Shown: positions 19,038 to 27,153 of the stretch, piece by piece
Layout: every line of letters begins with the position of its first letter
Position numbering within the stretch: position 1 is the stretch's first letter
Origin: Verrucomicrobium sp.
Lineage (GTDB): Bacteria > Verrucomicrobiota > Verrucomicrobiia > Methylacidiphilales > GAS474
NCBI GenBank assembly: GCA_028283855.1
Contig: JAPWJX010000003.1
Coordinates: forward strand, 310,001 to 374,000
Reading direction: 5' to 3'
Length of the DNA stretch: 64,000 nt
Made by a program: the position numbers and the translations under genes
The notes under the pieces: model-generated
Seen by the model: only the letters and a program-made list of their open reading frames with translations
What the model was told of the DNA's origin: nothing
Databases searched by the model: none

Positions 19038-20081
19038 AAAATAGCGGCGCAGGACCGCGCCGTAGGCGGCGACGGCGCGCGCGATCTCGCCCCGCTCGAC
19101 GAACTCGTCGGCGGCGTGGGAGCGTTCCGAGCGGCCCGGCCCCCAGACGACGGAGGGCGCGGTGGCGAAGGCCATGTCGCACGTTCCGTTGAAGACGGCT
19201 TCCGGCGCGCCTTCCGCGCGGATCGCCGCCGGGAGCGGCGCGCCGGGCGGATTGTGCATCGGGCGGCGCCAGTCGGCGGTGATCTCCGCCTCCAGCCCCA
19301 GCCGCGCGAACTCGGCGCGGATCCACGCGTTGTCTTTTTGCGGCGTGGTGCGGATGTCGAGCTTGGTCTCGATGAGGGCCGGGATCTGGTTGGCGCTTTC
19401 CCCGCCACGGACGACGGTCGGCTCCACCGTCGCGCCGCGCCAGGGGGAATCGTCGGCCAGGTCGAGGGAGCGGAGGGCGGCCAAGTCGGTGGCCAGCTTG
19501 TCGAACGCGTTGCGCCCCTCCCACGGGCGGGAGGCGTGGCAGGCGACGCCGCGCGAGCGCAGGACCGCCTGCATCGCCCCGCGCATGGAGGCGGCGACGC
19601 CCAGGTCGGTCGGCTCGCCGAAGACCGCCGCGTCGTAGCGGGGCAGCTCCGGCTCCACCTTGCGGAAGCCGCCGCTGCCCGCCTCCTCTTCCGCGGCCAG
19701 GCAGACGAGGAGACGTCCGGCGGCGGGCGCGCCGTACTCCCGCGCGGCCAGGATCATGCTGACGACCGAGGCGCCCGCGTCGTTCGCTCCCAGGCCGTAG
19801 ATCCGCTCTCCCTCCACGGTGGCGGCGTAAGGCGGGCGCGTCCACCCGGCGGCGGGGGAGACGGTGTCGATGTGGCTGCACAGCAGCAGCGCGGGGCCGG
19901 GCTGGGGCCCGGACAGATCGACGAGAAGGTTGTGCCCCATCCGGCGGACCTGGCCTGGGAACCACGCCTCCAGCCGGGATTGGAGGAAATCGGCGGCGGG
20001 GCCTTCCTCCCCGGAGAGGGAGGGAATGGCGACGAGCCGCTCCAGAAGCGCGGCGGCCTCCAGGGCCGGGGAGGCGCTCAT
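19029..20081 (-). CDS. argE: M20-family metallopeptidase, probable acetylornithine deacetylase
   Basis: This 350-residue protein has the di-zinc ligands of M20 enzymes in order: LLCSHIDTV, YGLGANDAGASV, CLAAEEEAGSGG (catalytic Glu pair), FGEPTDL, and the late His in SERSHAADEFVE. The dimerisation domain (about residues 165-270) includes HASRPWEGRNAFDKL. Its ATG overlaps the argG stop, so both are surely translated together. That makes deacetylation of N-acetylornithine the best guess. Acetyl-lysine deacetylase, succinyl-diaminopimelate desuccinylase or a dipeptidase cannot be excluded by sequence alone. Confidence 0.85.
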   Translation of the reverse strand: MSASPALEAAALLERLVAIPSLSGEEGPAADFLQSRLEAWFPGQVRRMGHNLLVDLSGPQPGPALLLCSHIDTVSPAAGWTRPPYAATVEGERIYGLGANDAGASVVSMILAAREYGAPAAGRLLVCLAAEEEAGSGGFRKVEPELPRYDAAVFGEPTDLGVAASMRGAMQAVLRSRGVACHASRPWEGRNAFDKLATDLAALRSLDLADDSPWRGATVEPTVVRGGESANQIPALIETKLDIRTTPQKDNAWIRAEFARLGLEAEITADWRRPMHNPPGAPLPAAIRAEGAPEAVFNGTCDMAFATAPSVVWGPGRSERSHAADEFVERGEIARAVAAYGAVLRRYFSA

Positions 20082-21280
20082 GCGGCGGAGTCGAGGGAGT
20101 GGTAGAGCCGCTGCTCGTAGCCATGGAGGAGGGCGCTGCCCGCCGCGTCGGCGCCGGTGTAGGCGGTGGAGGCTTCCCCGTAGGTGCTGCCCCGGATGCC
20201 CAGAAGGTCGTAGGGGCTCTGCACGGTGACCGCCTTGATCCGGCCGGGAATGAGGTGGACGCGGCAGGTGCCGGTGACGCGGCGCTGGGTGCTTTCCAGG
20301 AAGGCCTTGAGGTCGTCGAGGTAAGGGTCGAAGTTCTTCGCCTCGTGGACGAGCTGGGCGAAGGCCTCCGCGACCGGCTTCTTGCCGGTGATCTGCGCCT
20401 GGGTCAGGACGCTCTTTTCCAGCGTGCGGTGGGCCTCGTAAAGGATGTCGGCGGCGGGCGACTCGTAGGCCAGGCGCCCCTTCTTGCCCGGGATCGAGGT
20501 GCCGACGTGGTAGTGGCGGCCGATGCCGAAGCGGCTGCCGATCTCCGCCAGGCGGCGGAGGATCGCCACGGGGCCGGTCGTCTTTTCCCCGCCCTCTTCC
20601 AGGGAGACGGCCTCCCCCTTTTCGAAGACGAGGGTGAGGGCCGTTTCCCGCGCGGCGGGATCGGGCCGGCTGTACCAGGCGTCGTCCGGCAGGAGGCCGT
20701 CGGCGACGAGGGTTTCCTTGCCGCCGATGGAGACGCCCCAAAGGCCGGGGTTGTAGGAGTAGGAGGCGGTCTTTTCCGGCACCTCGAAGCCGTGGCGGCG
20801 CAGCGTCTCCGCGGCGACGGGGCGGGTGATGCCGAATTCCCGGATCGGCGCGCGGCAGACGACCTTCCCCTGGCCGATGACCTGCGCGGCGACGTCAAAG
20901 CGGTATTGGTCGTTGCCCGCGCCGGTGGAGCCGTGGACGAAGGAGTCGGCCCCCACCTCGGCGCAGGCCTTGAGGGCTTCCCGGGCGATGATCTGGCGCT
21001 CCGAGCCGACGCAGAGGGGGTAGCCGTCCCGGCTGACGTTGCCGTAGACCATGTAGCGGAGCACGTCGCGGTAGTAGAGTTCCGCCGCGTCCCGGTAGAG
21101 GTGCTGGTCGGCCCCCAACTCCCGGCTGCGGGCGGCGATCTTCTCCGCCTCCTCCGCGCTGAAGCCGCCGGTATTCACCGTGCAGGTCACCACGCGGGTG
21201 ACGCCGTAGGCTTCGCGGCAGTAGGGGACGAGGAAGGAGGTGTCGAGGCCTCCGGAGAAGGCGATCAGGGCGGTGCTCAT
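20078..21280 (-). CDS. argG: Argininosuccinate synthase
   Basis: ArgG joins citrulline and aspartate with ATP in arginine synthesis. The 400-residue protein has the N-type ATP pyrophosphatase P-loop IAFSGGLDTSFLVPY, and ADSFVHGSTGAGNDQYRF and GKKPVAEAFAQL segments typical of the family. It also has YEASTAYTG-type C-terminal residues (here STYGEASTAYTGADAAG). It is the fourth gene of the minus-strand operon and has 4-nt overlaps on both sides. No carbamoyltransferase or lyase is in the window. Confidence 0.95.
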   Translation of the reverse strand: MSTALIAFSGGLDTSFLVPYCREAYGVTRVVTCTVNTGGFSAEEAEKIAARSRELGADQHLYRDAAELYYRDVLRYMVYGNVSRDGYPLCVGSERQIIAREALKACAEVGADSFVHGSTGAGNDQYRFDVAAQVIGQGKVVCRAPIREFGITRPVAAETLRRHGFEVPEKTASYSYNPGLWGVSIGGKETLVADGLLPDDAWYSRPDPAARETALTLVFEKGEAVSLEEGGEKTTGPVAILRRLAEIGSRFGIGRHYHVGTSIPGKKGRLAYESPAADILYEAHRTLEKSVLTQAQITGKKPVAEAFAQLVHEAKNFDPYLDDLKAFLESTQRRVTGTCRVHLIPGRIKAVTVQSPYDLLGIRGSTYGEASTAYTGADAAGSALLHGYEQRLYHSLDSAA

Positions 21281-22107
21281 GGGATTTCCAGGATGGGGAG
21301 TTCGGTCCGTCCCCCGCGCGCGACGGCGAAGGGAGGGAGGATGACGTAGCGCTTTCCGGCGGCGATGCCGTCCTGCATGGCGCGCTTGGCGGCGGCGTCG
21401 TCCGCCGCCAGCCAGAAGGAGGGCTCGCGGGCGGGAGGATTTTCCGCCAGGGGCGCGGGGCGCATCCGGTAGACGAAGGCCATTTCCCGGCGGGGGTGGA
21501 GCGGCAGGATCGGCTTGGCGATCTCCATTTCCGCACCGAAGCGGCCGTGGATTTTCAGGGCGGGATTGTCGTATTGGGTGATGCCGTAGAACCACTCGAA
21601 CCGTGCGGCGCGGTAGACTTCCAGGGCCAGGGCCTTCGTGTAGAGGCCCAGGTTGGCGGCGGCCGCGCCGACCTGCCGGGCCAGGCTGAAGAGGGAGAAG
21701 CCGACGAGGCTCTTCCCGTCGATCCCCGGCGAGGCGATCTGGCCGGAGATGGGGAGGTAGTCGAGCCGGTCGAGGTCGACGCGCGGATCGGCGCGGTAGG
21801 CGGCCAGGAATTCTTCGGGCAATTCCACCCTGGCCTTCATGAAGCCGACGACGGCGGTCTGCATGAGGGCGCAGTCGATCAAGACCCAGTTGGGCATCTT
21901 GATGTCGGGGGAGTGGAAGCTGAGCGAGTTGGAGAGGAGGTAGGCCTCGTGGAACGGCTGGTCGGCCTCCTCCTCCAGGAGGAAGACGCGGGCGGGGACG
22001 CCGCCGGGCTCCAGCTCCAGGGAGGGAAGCAGGTGGCGGGAGGTGGCGACGTAGGGAAGGAAGCCGGCCTGGCGCAGCGAAGCGAGCCAGGCCGGAGTTT
22101 CCTTCAT
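21277..22107 (-). CDS. Conserved-looking protein of unknown function in the argG operon
   Basis: A 276-residue soluble protein without signal peptide or membrane helix. Distinct segments include FLLEEEADQPFHEAYLLSNS, MPNWVLIDCALMQTAVVGFM, DYLPISGQIASPGIDGKSLV, FEWFYGITQYDNPALKIHGR and a C-terminal RYVILPPFAVARGG. I do not recognise the family. It overlaps argG by 4 nt and follows dxs by 16 nt, so it belongs to the same transcript. Acidic and aromatic residues suggest a ligand-binding or enzymatic fold, but no catalytic signature is evident. Confidence 0.75.
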   Translation of the reverse strand: MKETPAWLASLRQAGFLPYVATSRHLLPSLELEPGGVPARVFLLEEEADQPFHEAYLLSNSLSFHSPDIKMPNWVLIDCALMQTAVVGFMKARVELPEEFLAAYRADPRVDLDRLDYLPISGQIASPGIDGKSLVGFSLFSLARQVGAAAANLGLYTKALALEVYRAARFEWFYGITQYDNPALKIHGRFGAEMEIAKPILPLHPRREMAFVYRMRPAPLAENPPAREPSFWLAADDAAAKRAMQDGIAAGKRYVILPPFAVARGGRTELPILEIP

Positions 22108-22123
22108 CGCGGACCGCGCAAGG

Positions 22124-24016
22124 CTAGACCAGCGCGGGCGCGCCGGAGCCGGCCTTGGCCTTGAGAAGGGGCTGCACCTTGGCCAGGGTCCCCTCGACGG
22201 TCAGGCCGTACTTGGCCTTGAGGGCGTCGACCTTGCCGTGCTCGATGAACTGGTCGGGCCAGCCGACGCGGACGACGGGGGTGTCGATGCCCCGCTCGGC
22301 GAAGGCTTCCAGGACGGCGGAGCCGAAGCCGCCCGCCAGGACGTGGTCTTCCAGGGTGACGACGGCTTCCGCGCCGCGCGCGAAGGACTCGATGGTCTCG
22401 ATGTCGAGCGGCTTGACGCAGCGGGCGTTGATGACGGCGACGGAGTGGCCTTGGCGTTCCAGTTCCTTGGCCGCGGCCTGGGCGGTGGGCAGCATGGCGC
22501 CAAGGGAGAGGAGGACGACGTCGCGGCCCTTCTGGACCACCTCGGCCTTGCCGATCGGGAGGGCGACGGGCTTGTCCTTCACCTTCGTGCCGGGGCCGAG
22601 GCCGCGCGGGTAGCGGATGGCGATGGGGCCGTTGTGTTCCTGGGCGGTCTTCATCATGTCGGCCAGCTCGTCCTCGTTGGAGGGGTGGAGCAGGACGATG
22701 TTGGGGATGCCGCGCAGGTAGGAGATGTCGAAGAGGCCGTGGTGGGTCGGGCCGTCGTCGCCGGAGAGGCTGCCGCGGTCCATGCAGAACGTGACGCTGA
22801 GGTTCTGCAGGCAGACGTCATGGACGATCTGGTCGAACGCGCGCTGCAGGAAGGTGGAGTAGATGGCGCAGAAGGGCTTGAAGCCCTTGGTGGCCAGTCC
22901 GGCGGCGAAGAGGACGGCGTGCTCCTCCGCGATGCCGACGTCGAAGTAGCGGTCCGGGTGCTTCGGCTGGAAGCGGTCCAGGCAGGTCCCGTTGGGCATC
23001 GCCGCGGTGATGCCGACGACGTTCTTGTCGATGTCGGCCAGGTGGGAGAGGGTGTCGGCAAAGACCTCGGAGTAGGTGCGCTGGGCGTTGGCGGCGGTCT
23101 CGCCGGTTTCCGGATGGTAGGCGCCGAGGCCGTGGAACTTCTTCTGCTTTTCCATGGCGGGGGCGAAGCCCTTGCCCTTCTTCGTCAGCACGTGCAGGAG
23201 GACGGGGCCTTCCTGCTGCTTGAGGAACTCGAAGGTCTTGATGAGGGTCGGCAGGTCGTGGCCGTCGATGGGGCCGTAGTAATGGAGGCCGAGCTCCTCG
23301 AAGATGACGCTGGGCAGGAGCAGGCTCTTCACGGCCTCTTCCGCCTTGCGGGCCAGGTGGAGGGCCTTCTCGCCGCCGAGGCGCTGGATGAACTTCTCCG
23401 CCTTCTCGTGCAGGTGGGCGTAGCGCTCGCTGGTGACGATCTTGTTGAAGTAGTTGGCGATGGCGCCGACGTTCTTGTCGATCGACCACTCGTTGTCGTT
23501 AAGGACGGCGATGAGGCGCTTGGTGTGGGCCTGGGCGTTGTTCAGGGCCTCGTAGGTGACGCCGCAGGTGAAGGCCGCGTCGCCACAGAGGGCGACGACG
23601 TGCTCCTTGCCCCCGCGCAGGTCGCGCGCGGTGGCCATGCCCAGGGCGGCGGAGAGGGCGGTGCCGGCGTGGCCCGCGCCGAAGGAATCGTGCTCGCTCT
23701 CCTCGCGCAGCATGAAGCCGTTGAGGCCGCCCGGCTGGCGGATGGTGTGGAAGCGGTCCCGGCGGCCGGTGAGCAGCTTGTGGACGTAGGCCTGGTGGCT
23801 GACGTCGAAGACGAAGTGGTCGTTCGGGGTGTCGAAGACGTAGTGCATGGCCAGGGTCAACTCGACCACGCCGAGGTTCGGCCCGAGGTGGCCGCCGGTC
23901 TTGGCCAGGCTGGTGATCAGTTCCTGCCGGATTTCCTCCGCAAGGGTAACGAGCTGCTCCTGGGTGAGCTTTTTGACGTCGGCGGGGCTGTTAATCGTGT
24001 TCAGGATAAGGGCCAT
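22124..24016 (-). CDS. dxs: 1-deoxy-D-xylulose-5-phosphate synthase
   Basis: DXS is the first enzyme of the MEP isoprenoid pathway, condensing pyruvate and glyceraldehyde-3-phosphate with thiamine diphosphate. The 630-residue protein has SLAKTGGHLGPNLGVVELT, FDVSHQAYVHKLLTGR, and a ThDP motif written CGDAAFTCG...LNDNEWSI (GDA where most enzymes have GDG). It also has GIAEEHAVLFAAGLA (catalytic Glu) and GDDGPTHHGLFD. ATG at 24016 follows GAGAGG. It is second in the operon after xseB, a pairing seen in many bacteria. Confidence 0.95.
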   Translation of the reverse strand: MALILNTINSPADVKKLTQEQLVTLAEEIRQELITSLAKTGGHLGPNLGVVELTLAMHYVFDTPNDHFVFDVSHQAYVHKLLTGRRDRFHTIRQPGGLNGFMLREESEHDSFGAGHAGTALSAALGMATARDLRGGKEHVVALCGDAAFTCGVTYEALNNAQAHTKRLIAVLNDNEWSIDKNVGAIANYFNKIVTSERYAHLHEKAEKFIQRLGGEKALHLARKAEEAVKSLLLPSVIFEELGLHYYGPIDGHDLPTLIKTFEFLKQQEGPVLLHVLTKKGKGFAPAMEKQKKFHGLGAYHPETGETAANAQRTYSEVFADTLSHLADIDKNVVGITAAMPNGTCLDRFQPKHPDRYFDVGIAEEHAVLFAAGLATKGFKPFCAIYSTFLQRAFDQIVHDVCLQNLSVTFCMDRGSLSGDDGPTHHGLFDISYLRGIPNIVLLHPSNEDELADMMKTAQEHNGPIAIRYPRGLGPGTKVKDKPVALPIGKAEVVQKGRDVVLLSLGAMLPTAQAAAKELERQGHSVAVINARCVKPLDIETIESFARGAEAVVTLEDHVLAGGFGSAVLEAFAERGIDTPVVRVGWPDQFIEHGKVDALKAKYGLTVEGTLAKVQPLLKAKAGSGAPALV

Positions 24017-24119
24017 GGATATACCTCTCTGGAAGTTTTGAGTCGTTCAGGTTAGGACCGGAGGCCGGGCAAAGGAAAGCGGTTTCTTCCGGTGCCGCTT
24101 AAGCTAAAAAGTTAAGGGG

Positions 24120-24332
24120 CTAAAGAGACGGTTTCGCCGCTTCCTGCGTCACCACGTCGATCTTCTGCTCGGCCTCGGCCAGCTTTTCCTGGCAGACCTT
24201 CACCAGGCGGATTCCCTCCTCGTAGCGGGCGATCAGCTCGTCCAGGGGCAGGTCCCCGTTCTCCATGTCGGCGACGATCGTCTCCAGGGACTCGAGGGCG
24301 GCCTCGAACTTGGGGGTCTTGGGGGCGGGCAT
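24120..24332 (-). CDS. xseB: Exodeoxyribonuclease VII small subunit
   Basis: This 70-residue all-helical protein has the XseB pattern FEAALESLETIVADMENGDL and PLDELIARYEEGIRLVKVC. It partners the large subunit XseA to degrade single-stranded DNA to oligonucleotides; xseA is not in the window. It heads the xseB-dxs-argG-argE operon with a 103-nt gap to dxs. It is divergent from the cytidine deaminase genes. Confidence 0.93.
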   Translation of the reverse strand: MPAPKTPKFEAALESLETIVADMENGDLPLDELIARYEEGIRLVKVCQEKLAEAEQKIDVVTQEAAKPSL

Positions 24333-24415
24333 CGGCTTATCCTAGAGCGGCCCAAGAGGTTGGAAAAAGCCAATTTTTACGGGCCGCGGGCATCGTTCAT
24401 GCTGATTCAAAGGCC

Positions 24416-25378
24416 ATGGAGCCCCTCGCCCCCGCCCTGCTCGAAGAGCTGAAGGCCCAAGCCCGCGACGCGCACCGCCACGCCCACACCTCCGTGGTGC
24501 CGTTCGGCGTCGGGGCGGCGGTCCTCACGGAGGACGGGAAGATCCACCAGGGCGCCAACATCCAGAACCTGGCCGACCCCCACCTCAACATCTGCTCGGA
24601 ACGGGTGGCCGCCTACAACGCCCTCTCCGAGGCGGCGGCCCCGGAGGGGCGCCGGATCCGGGCGGTCGCCATCTACTCCGAAACCCCCGAGCCGATCACC
24701 TGCTGCGGCGCCTGCCGGCAGACGCTGGCCGGCCTCTGCGAAGCCGACACGCCGGTGGTCAGTACCTGCGCGGACGAGGCGAAAACCCGGTCGTGGACGA
24801 TGGGGGAGCTGCTGCCCGAGGCCTTCACCCGCAAGGGCTCGATCCCCGTGGCGCCCCAGGCCGGCCTCCGCGTGGAGTCCGCCGACGCCGGGCGCCTGCT
24901 CCAGGCCGCCCAGGAAGCCGCCGGGCACGCCTACCTCCGCGCGGGCAGCCCGCCGCGCGGCGCGGCGGTCCTGACGGCCAGCGGCAAGGTCTTCGCCAGC
25001 GGCGAGGTGGAGGGAAACGCCTTCACCGCGCGGCACGCGGAGGACGTGGCGGTTTTCAAGGCGATCTCCCACGCCGAGGACGAGGGGGACAAGCGGATCG
25101 TCGCCGTCGCCCTCTACACGGACGGCCCCCGCCCCGGCGTGACGTCCGGCAGCTCCCTGGAAATCCTCCGGGAATTCGCCGGGCCGGAGATGCGGCTGGA
25201 AAGCCACTGCCGGGACGCGGCGCTGGCGGAAGCCTGGACCATGGCCCAGCTCCTGCCCGCGCACTACGCCGCCCGGCGCCCGAAGGGCGACCAGCTCCAG
25301 GCCCCGTTCAAGAAGGCCGGCCCGGCCGCCGAAACGCCGTCCCCCCTGGTGCCGACCCTCGAGATCCCACTCCCATAA
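24416..25378 (+). CDS. cdd: Tandem-domain cytidine deaminase, second domain degenerate
   Basis: This 320-residue protein has two cytidine-deaminase folds. Domain 1 (about 1-135) has the zinc/catalytic motifs NICSERVAAYNAL (Cys and proton-shuttling Glu) and ITCCGACRQTL (CxxC). Domain 2 (about 155-285) keeps the fold (AAQEAAGHAYLRAGSPPRG) and an ARHAEDVA segment but lacks the CxxC pair (SGSSLEILREF there), so it is unlikely to be active alone. E. coli-type Cdd also has a catalytic and a broken domain, so this may be that architecture. It deaminates cytidine/deoxycytidine in pyrimidine salvage. A third single-domain copy follows. Confidence 0.85.
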   Translation: MEPLAPALLEELKAQARDAHRHAHTSVVPFGVGAAVLTEDGKIHQGANIQNLADPHLNICSERVAAYNALSEAAAPEGRRIRAVAIYSETPEPITCCGACRQTLAGLCEADTPVVSTCADEAKTRSWTMGELLPEAFTRKGSIPVAPQAGLRVESADAGRLLQAAQEAAGHAYLRAGSPPRGAAVLTASGKVFASGEVEGNAFTARHAEDVAVFKAISHAEDEGDKRIVAVALYTDGPRPGVTSGSSLEILREFAGPEMRLESHCRDAALAEAWTMAQLLPAHYAARRPKGDQLQAPFKKAGPAAETPSPLVPTLEIPLP

Positions 25379-25395
25379 ATTCCAACCTCGACCCC

Positions 25396-25779
25396 GTGAC
25401 GGAGCGGCTGCTCCTGGAAAACGCCCGCCGGGCGCTGGCCCGCGCCCACCTCGTCCGCTCCGCTCGGGGCGTCGGGGCGGCGGCGTTGACCGCCAGCCAA
25501 AAGGTCGTCCACGGCGCGACGATCGAAAACGCGAACCCCGCCCTCGACGCGTGCGCGGAACAGGTCACCCTCGCCCAGCTGCTCGCGGAAGGGGCGACGC
25601 CGGAGGACCGGACGCTGGCGGCGCTGGCCCTCTTCACCGACGGTCCAGAACCGGCCGTCCCCTGCGGGGCCTGCCGCCAGGCGATCGCGGCGGCGGGCCC
25701 GGAAGCGGTCGTCGTCAGCATGGCCGAGGGGGGAGAGCCGATCCGCTGGCTGATCAAGTCCCTCCGGGGCGCAGTTTAG
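25396..25779 (+). CDS. Single-domain cytidine deaminase
   Basis: This 127-residue protein has intact zinc motifs: LDACAEQVTLAQLL (C-A-E) and AVPCGACRQAIAA (PCxxC). It is shaped like domain 1 of the upstream gene and the short tetrameric Cdd of Bacillus. GTG at 25396 was taken as the start; it is 17 nt beyond the previous stop, and no ATG is available before the conserved core. It is probably co-transcribed with the tandem-domain gene. Its C-terminus overlaps tatC tail to tail by 4 nt. Confidence 0.8.
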   Translation: MTERLLLENARRALARAHLVRSARGVGAAALTASQKVVHGATIENANPALDACAEQVTLAQLLAEGATPEDRTLAALALFTDGPEPAVPCGACRQAIAAAGPEAVVVSMAEGGEPIRWLIKSLRGAV

Positions 25780-26537
25780 TAACTGTCGAGGGAATCCCGC
25801 TCCCGGCCCTTTTCCAGCATGCGGGTGATCCAGATCGTCGCCTCGTAGAGGCAGTACATCGGCAGGATAAGCGTGCCCAGGGAGAAGGGGTCGGTGGCGG
25901 GGACGACGCAGGAGGCGAAGACGACCAGGCCCACCAGGGTGTGCCGCCGGTATTGGCGCAGGCCGGCGCTGGAGACGATCCCCAGGACGTTGAGGAGGAC
26001 CAGGACGAGCGGCAGCTCGAAGGAGAGGCCGAAGGCCAGGAGCATCTGCAGGACGAAGTCGACGTAGTTCTGCACCGTCCATTCCGTGCGGAAGCCCTGC
26101 CAGGCGGCCAGGTCGAAGAAGAAGCGCAGGGTCTGCGGCAGGAGGAGCTTGAAGCAGAAGACGACCCCGCCGACGAAGAGGAGCGCCCCGGCGAAGAAGG
26201 CGGGCAAGAGGGCCCGCGCCTCCCGCCGGGTGAGGCCGGGCAGGACGAACTGGCCGACGAAGTAGAGGACGAAGGGCAGGGCGACGAGGACGCCGCCCAT
26301 CAGCGCCAGGTCGAGCTGGATGGAGAGGGGGTCGATAACGCCCAGGACGCGGAGCATCTGGGCGGGGTCCTGGCCCGCGCGGCGCAGCGGCTCGTAGAGG
26401 AGCTGGAGGAGCGGCTTGGTGAAGGCCAGGCTGGCGCCCGCCGCCACGGCGAAGACGACGGCCGACTTGATGATGACCCACCGGAGGTCCTCCAGGTGGT
26501 CCAGGAAGGACTTCGGCGTGGGATCGTCGACCTTCAA
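25776..26537 (-). CDS. tatC: Twin-arginine translocase subunit TatC
   Basis: This 253-residue protein has six predicted helices and the TatC signatures FLDHLEDLRWVI at the N-terminus (signal-peptide docking site with the invariant Glu), VLQMLLAFGLSFELP, and VVPATDPFSLGTLILPMY. It forms the receptor for folded twin-arginine substrates in the inner membrane. tatA/B are not in the window. It lies 33 nt after pal as the last gene of the Tol-Pal transcript. Confidence 0.95.
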   Translation of the reverse strand: MKVDDPTPKSFLDHLEDLRWVIIKSAVVFAVAAGASLAFTKPLLQLLYEPLRRAGQDPAQMLRVLGVIDPLSIQLDLALMGGVLVALPFVLYFVGQFVLPGLTRREARALLPAFFAGALLFVGGVVFCFKLLLPQTLRFFFDLAAWQGFRTEWTVQNYVDFVLQMLLAFGLSFELPLVLVLLNVLGIVSSAGLRQYRRHTLVGLVVFASCVVPATDPFSLGTLILPMYCLYEATIWITRMLEKGRERDSLDSY

Positions 26538-26570
26538 GCGATTACGGGACCCGGGCCGGCCGGGACCGGT

Positions 26571-27128
26571 TTACTTGGTGATGACGCCGGGGGCGACGCG
26601 GCGGTTCTTGGCGTAGGCGGCCTCGTCGCTGCCCTGGACGGCGGGACGCTCCGAGCCGTAGGAGATGGTGAAGAGGCGGGAGGCCTCGATGCCCAGGCCG
26701 ACGAGGTACTCGCGCACGGCCAGGCCGCGGCGCTCGCCCAGGCCGCGGTTGTACTCGGGGGTGCCGCGGATGTCGGTGTGGCCGGCGAGCATCAGGCGCT
26801 TGCCGGGGTTTTCCTTCAGCCAGTCGGCGATCTTCTGCAGCTTGCCGCGCTCGCTGGAGCGGATGGTGTTGCTGTCGAAGTCGAAGTAGATCGTTTCGGC
26901 GGAGAGGACGCTGTAGTCGACGTCGGTGTCGGGGTTGACGCCGTCGGGGCGGGCGTTGGCGGCCAGGCCGTTGGGGTTGAGGGTGTCGTCGCCGCCCTGG
27001 CCGGGGAGGCCCGCCATGTCGGTGCTGCCGCCGGAGGGGCCGGAGAACTTCTTGGAGTGGTTGGCGCAGCCGCCCAGGACGAGGACGGCGGAGAGCAGGA
27101 GGACGGCGGGGCGGGAAAGGAGCTTCAT
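26571..27128 (-). CDS. pal: Peptidoglycan-associated lipoprotein Pal
   Basis: This 185-residue protein has a lipoprotein signal (LLLSAVLVLGGC, acylated Cys21). A disordered Gly/Asn/Pro linker (about 22-72) leads to an OmpA-like domain (about 75-185) with IYFDFDSNTIR and AGHTDIRGTPEYNRGLGERR. The C-terminus KNRRV(A)PGVITK departs slightly from the usual NRR pattern. It anchors the outer membrane to peptidoglycan and binds TolB. It is the fifth gene of the Tol operon. Confidence 0.95.
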   Translation of the reverse strand: MKLLSRPAVLLLSAVLVLGGCANHSKKFSGPSGGSTDMAGLPGQGGDDTLNPNGLAANARPDGVNPDTDVDYSVLSAETIYFDFDSNTIRSSERGKLQKIADWLKENPGKRLMLAGHTDIRGTPEYNRGLGERRGLAVREYLVGLGIEASRLFTISYGSERPAVQGSDEAAYAKNRRVAPGVITK

Positions 27129-27153
27129 AATAAAGGGGTAAGAGAAGTGATTT

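Noticed and set aside
22238-24055. A 605-codon plus-strand open frame opposite dxs
   Set aside because: The translation is Val/Asp/Gly-rich without domains and dxs is unambiguous.
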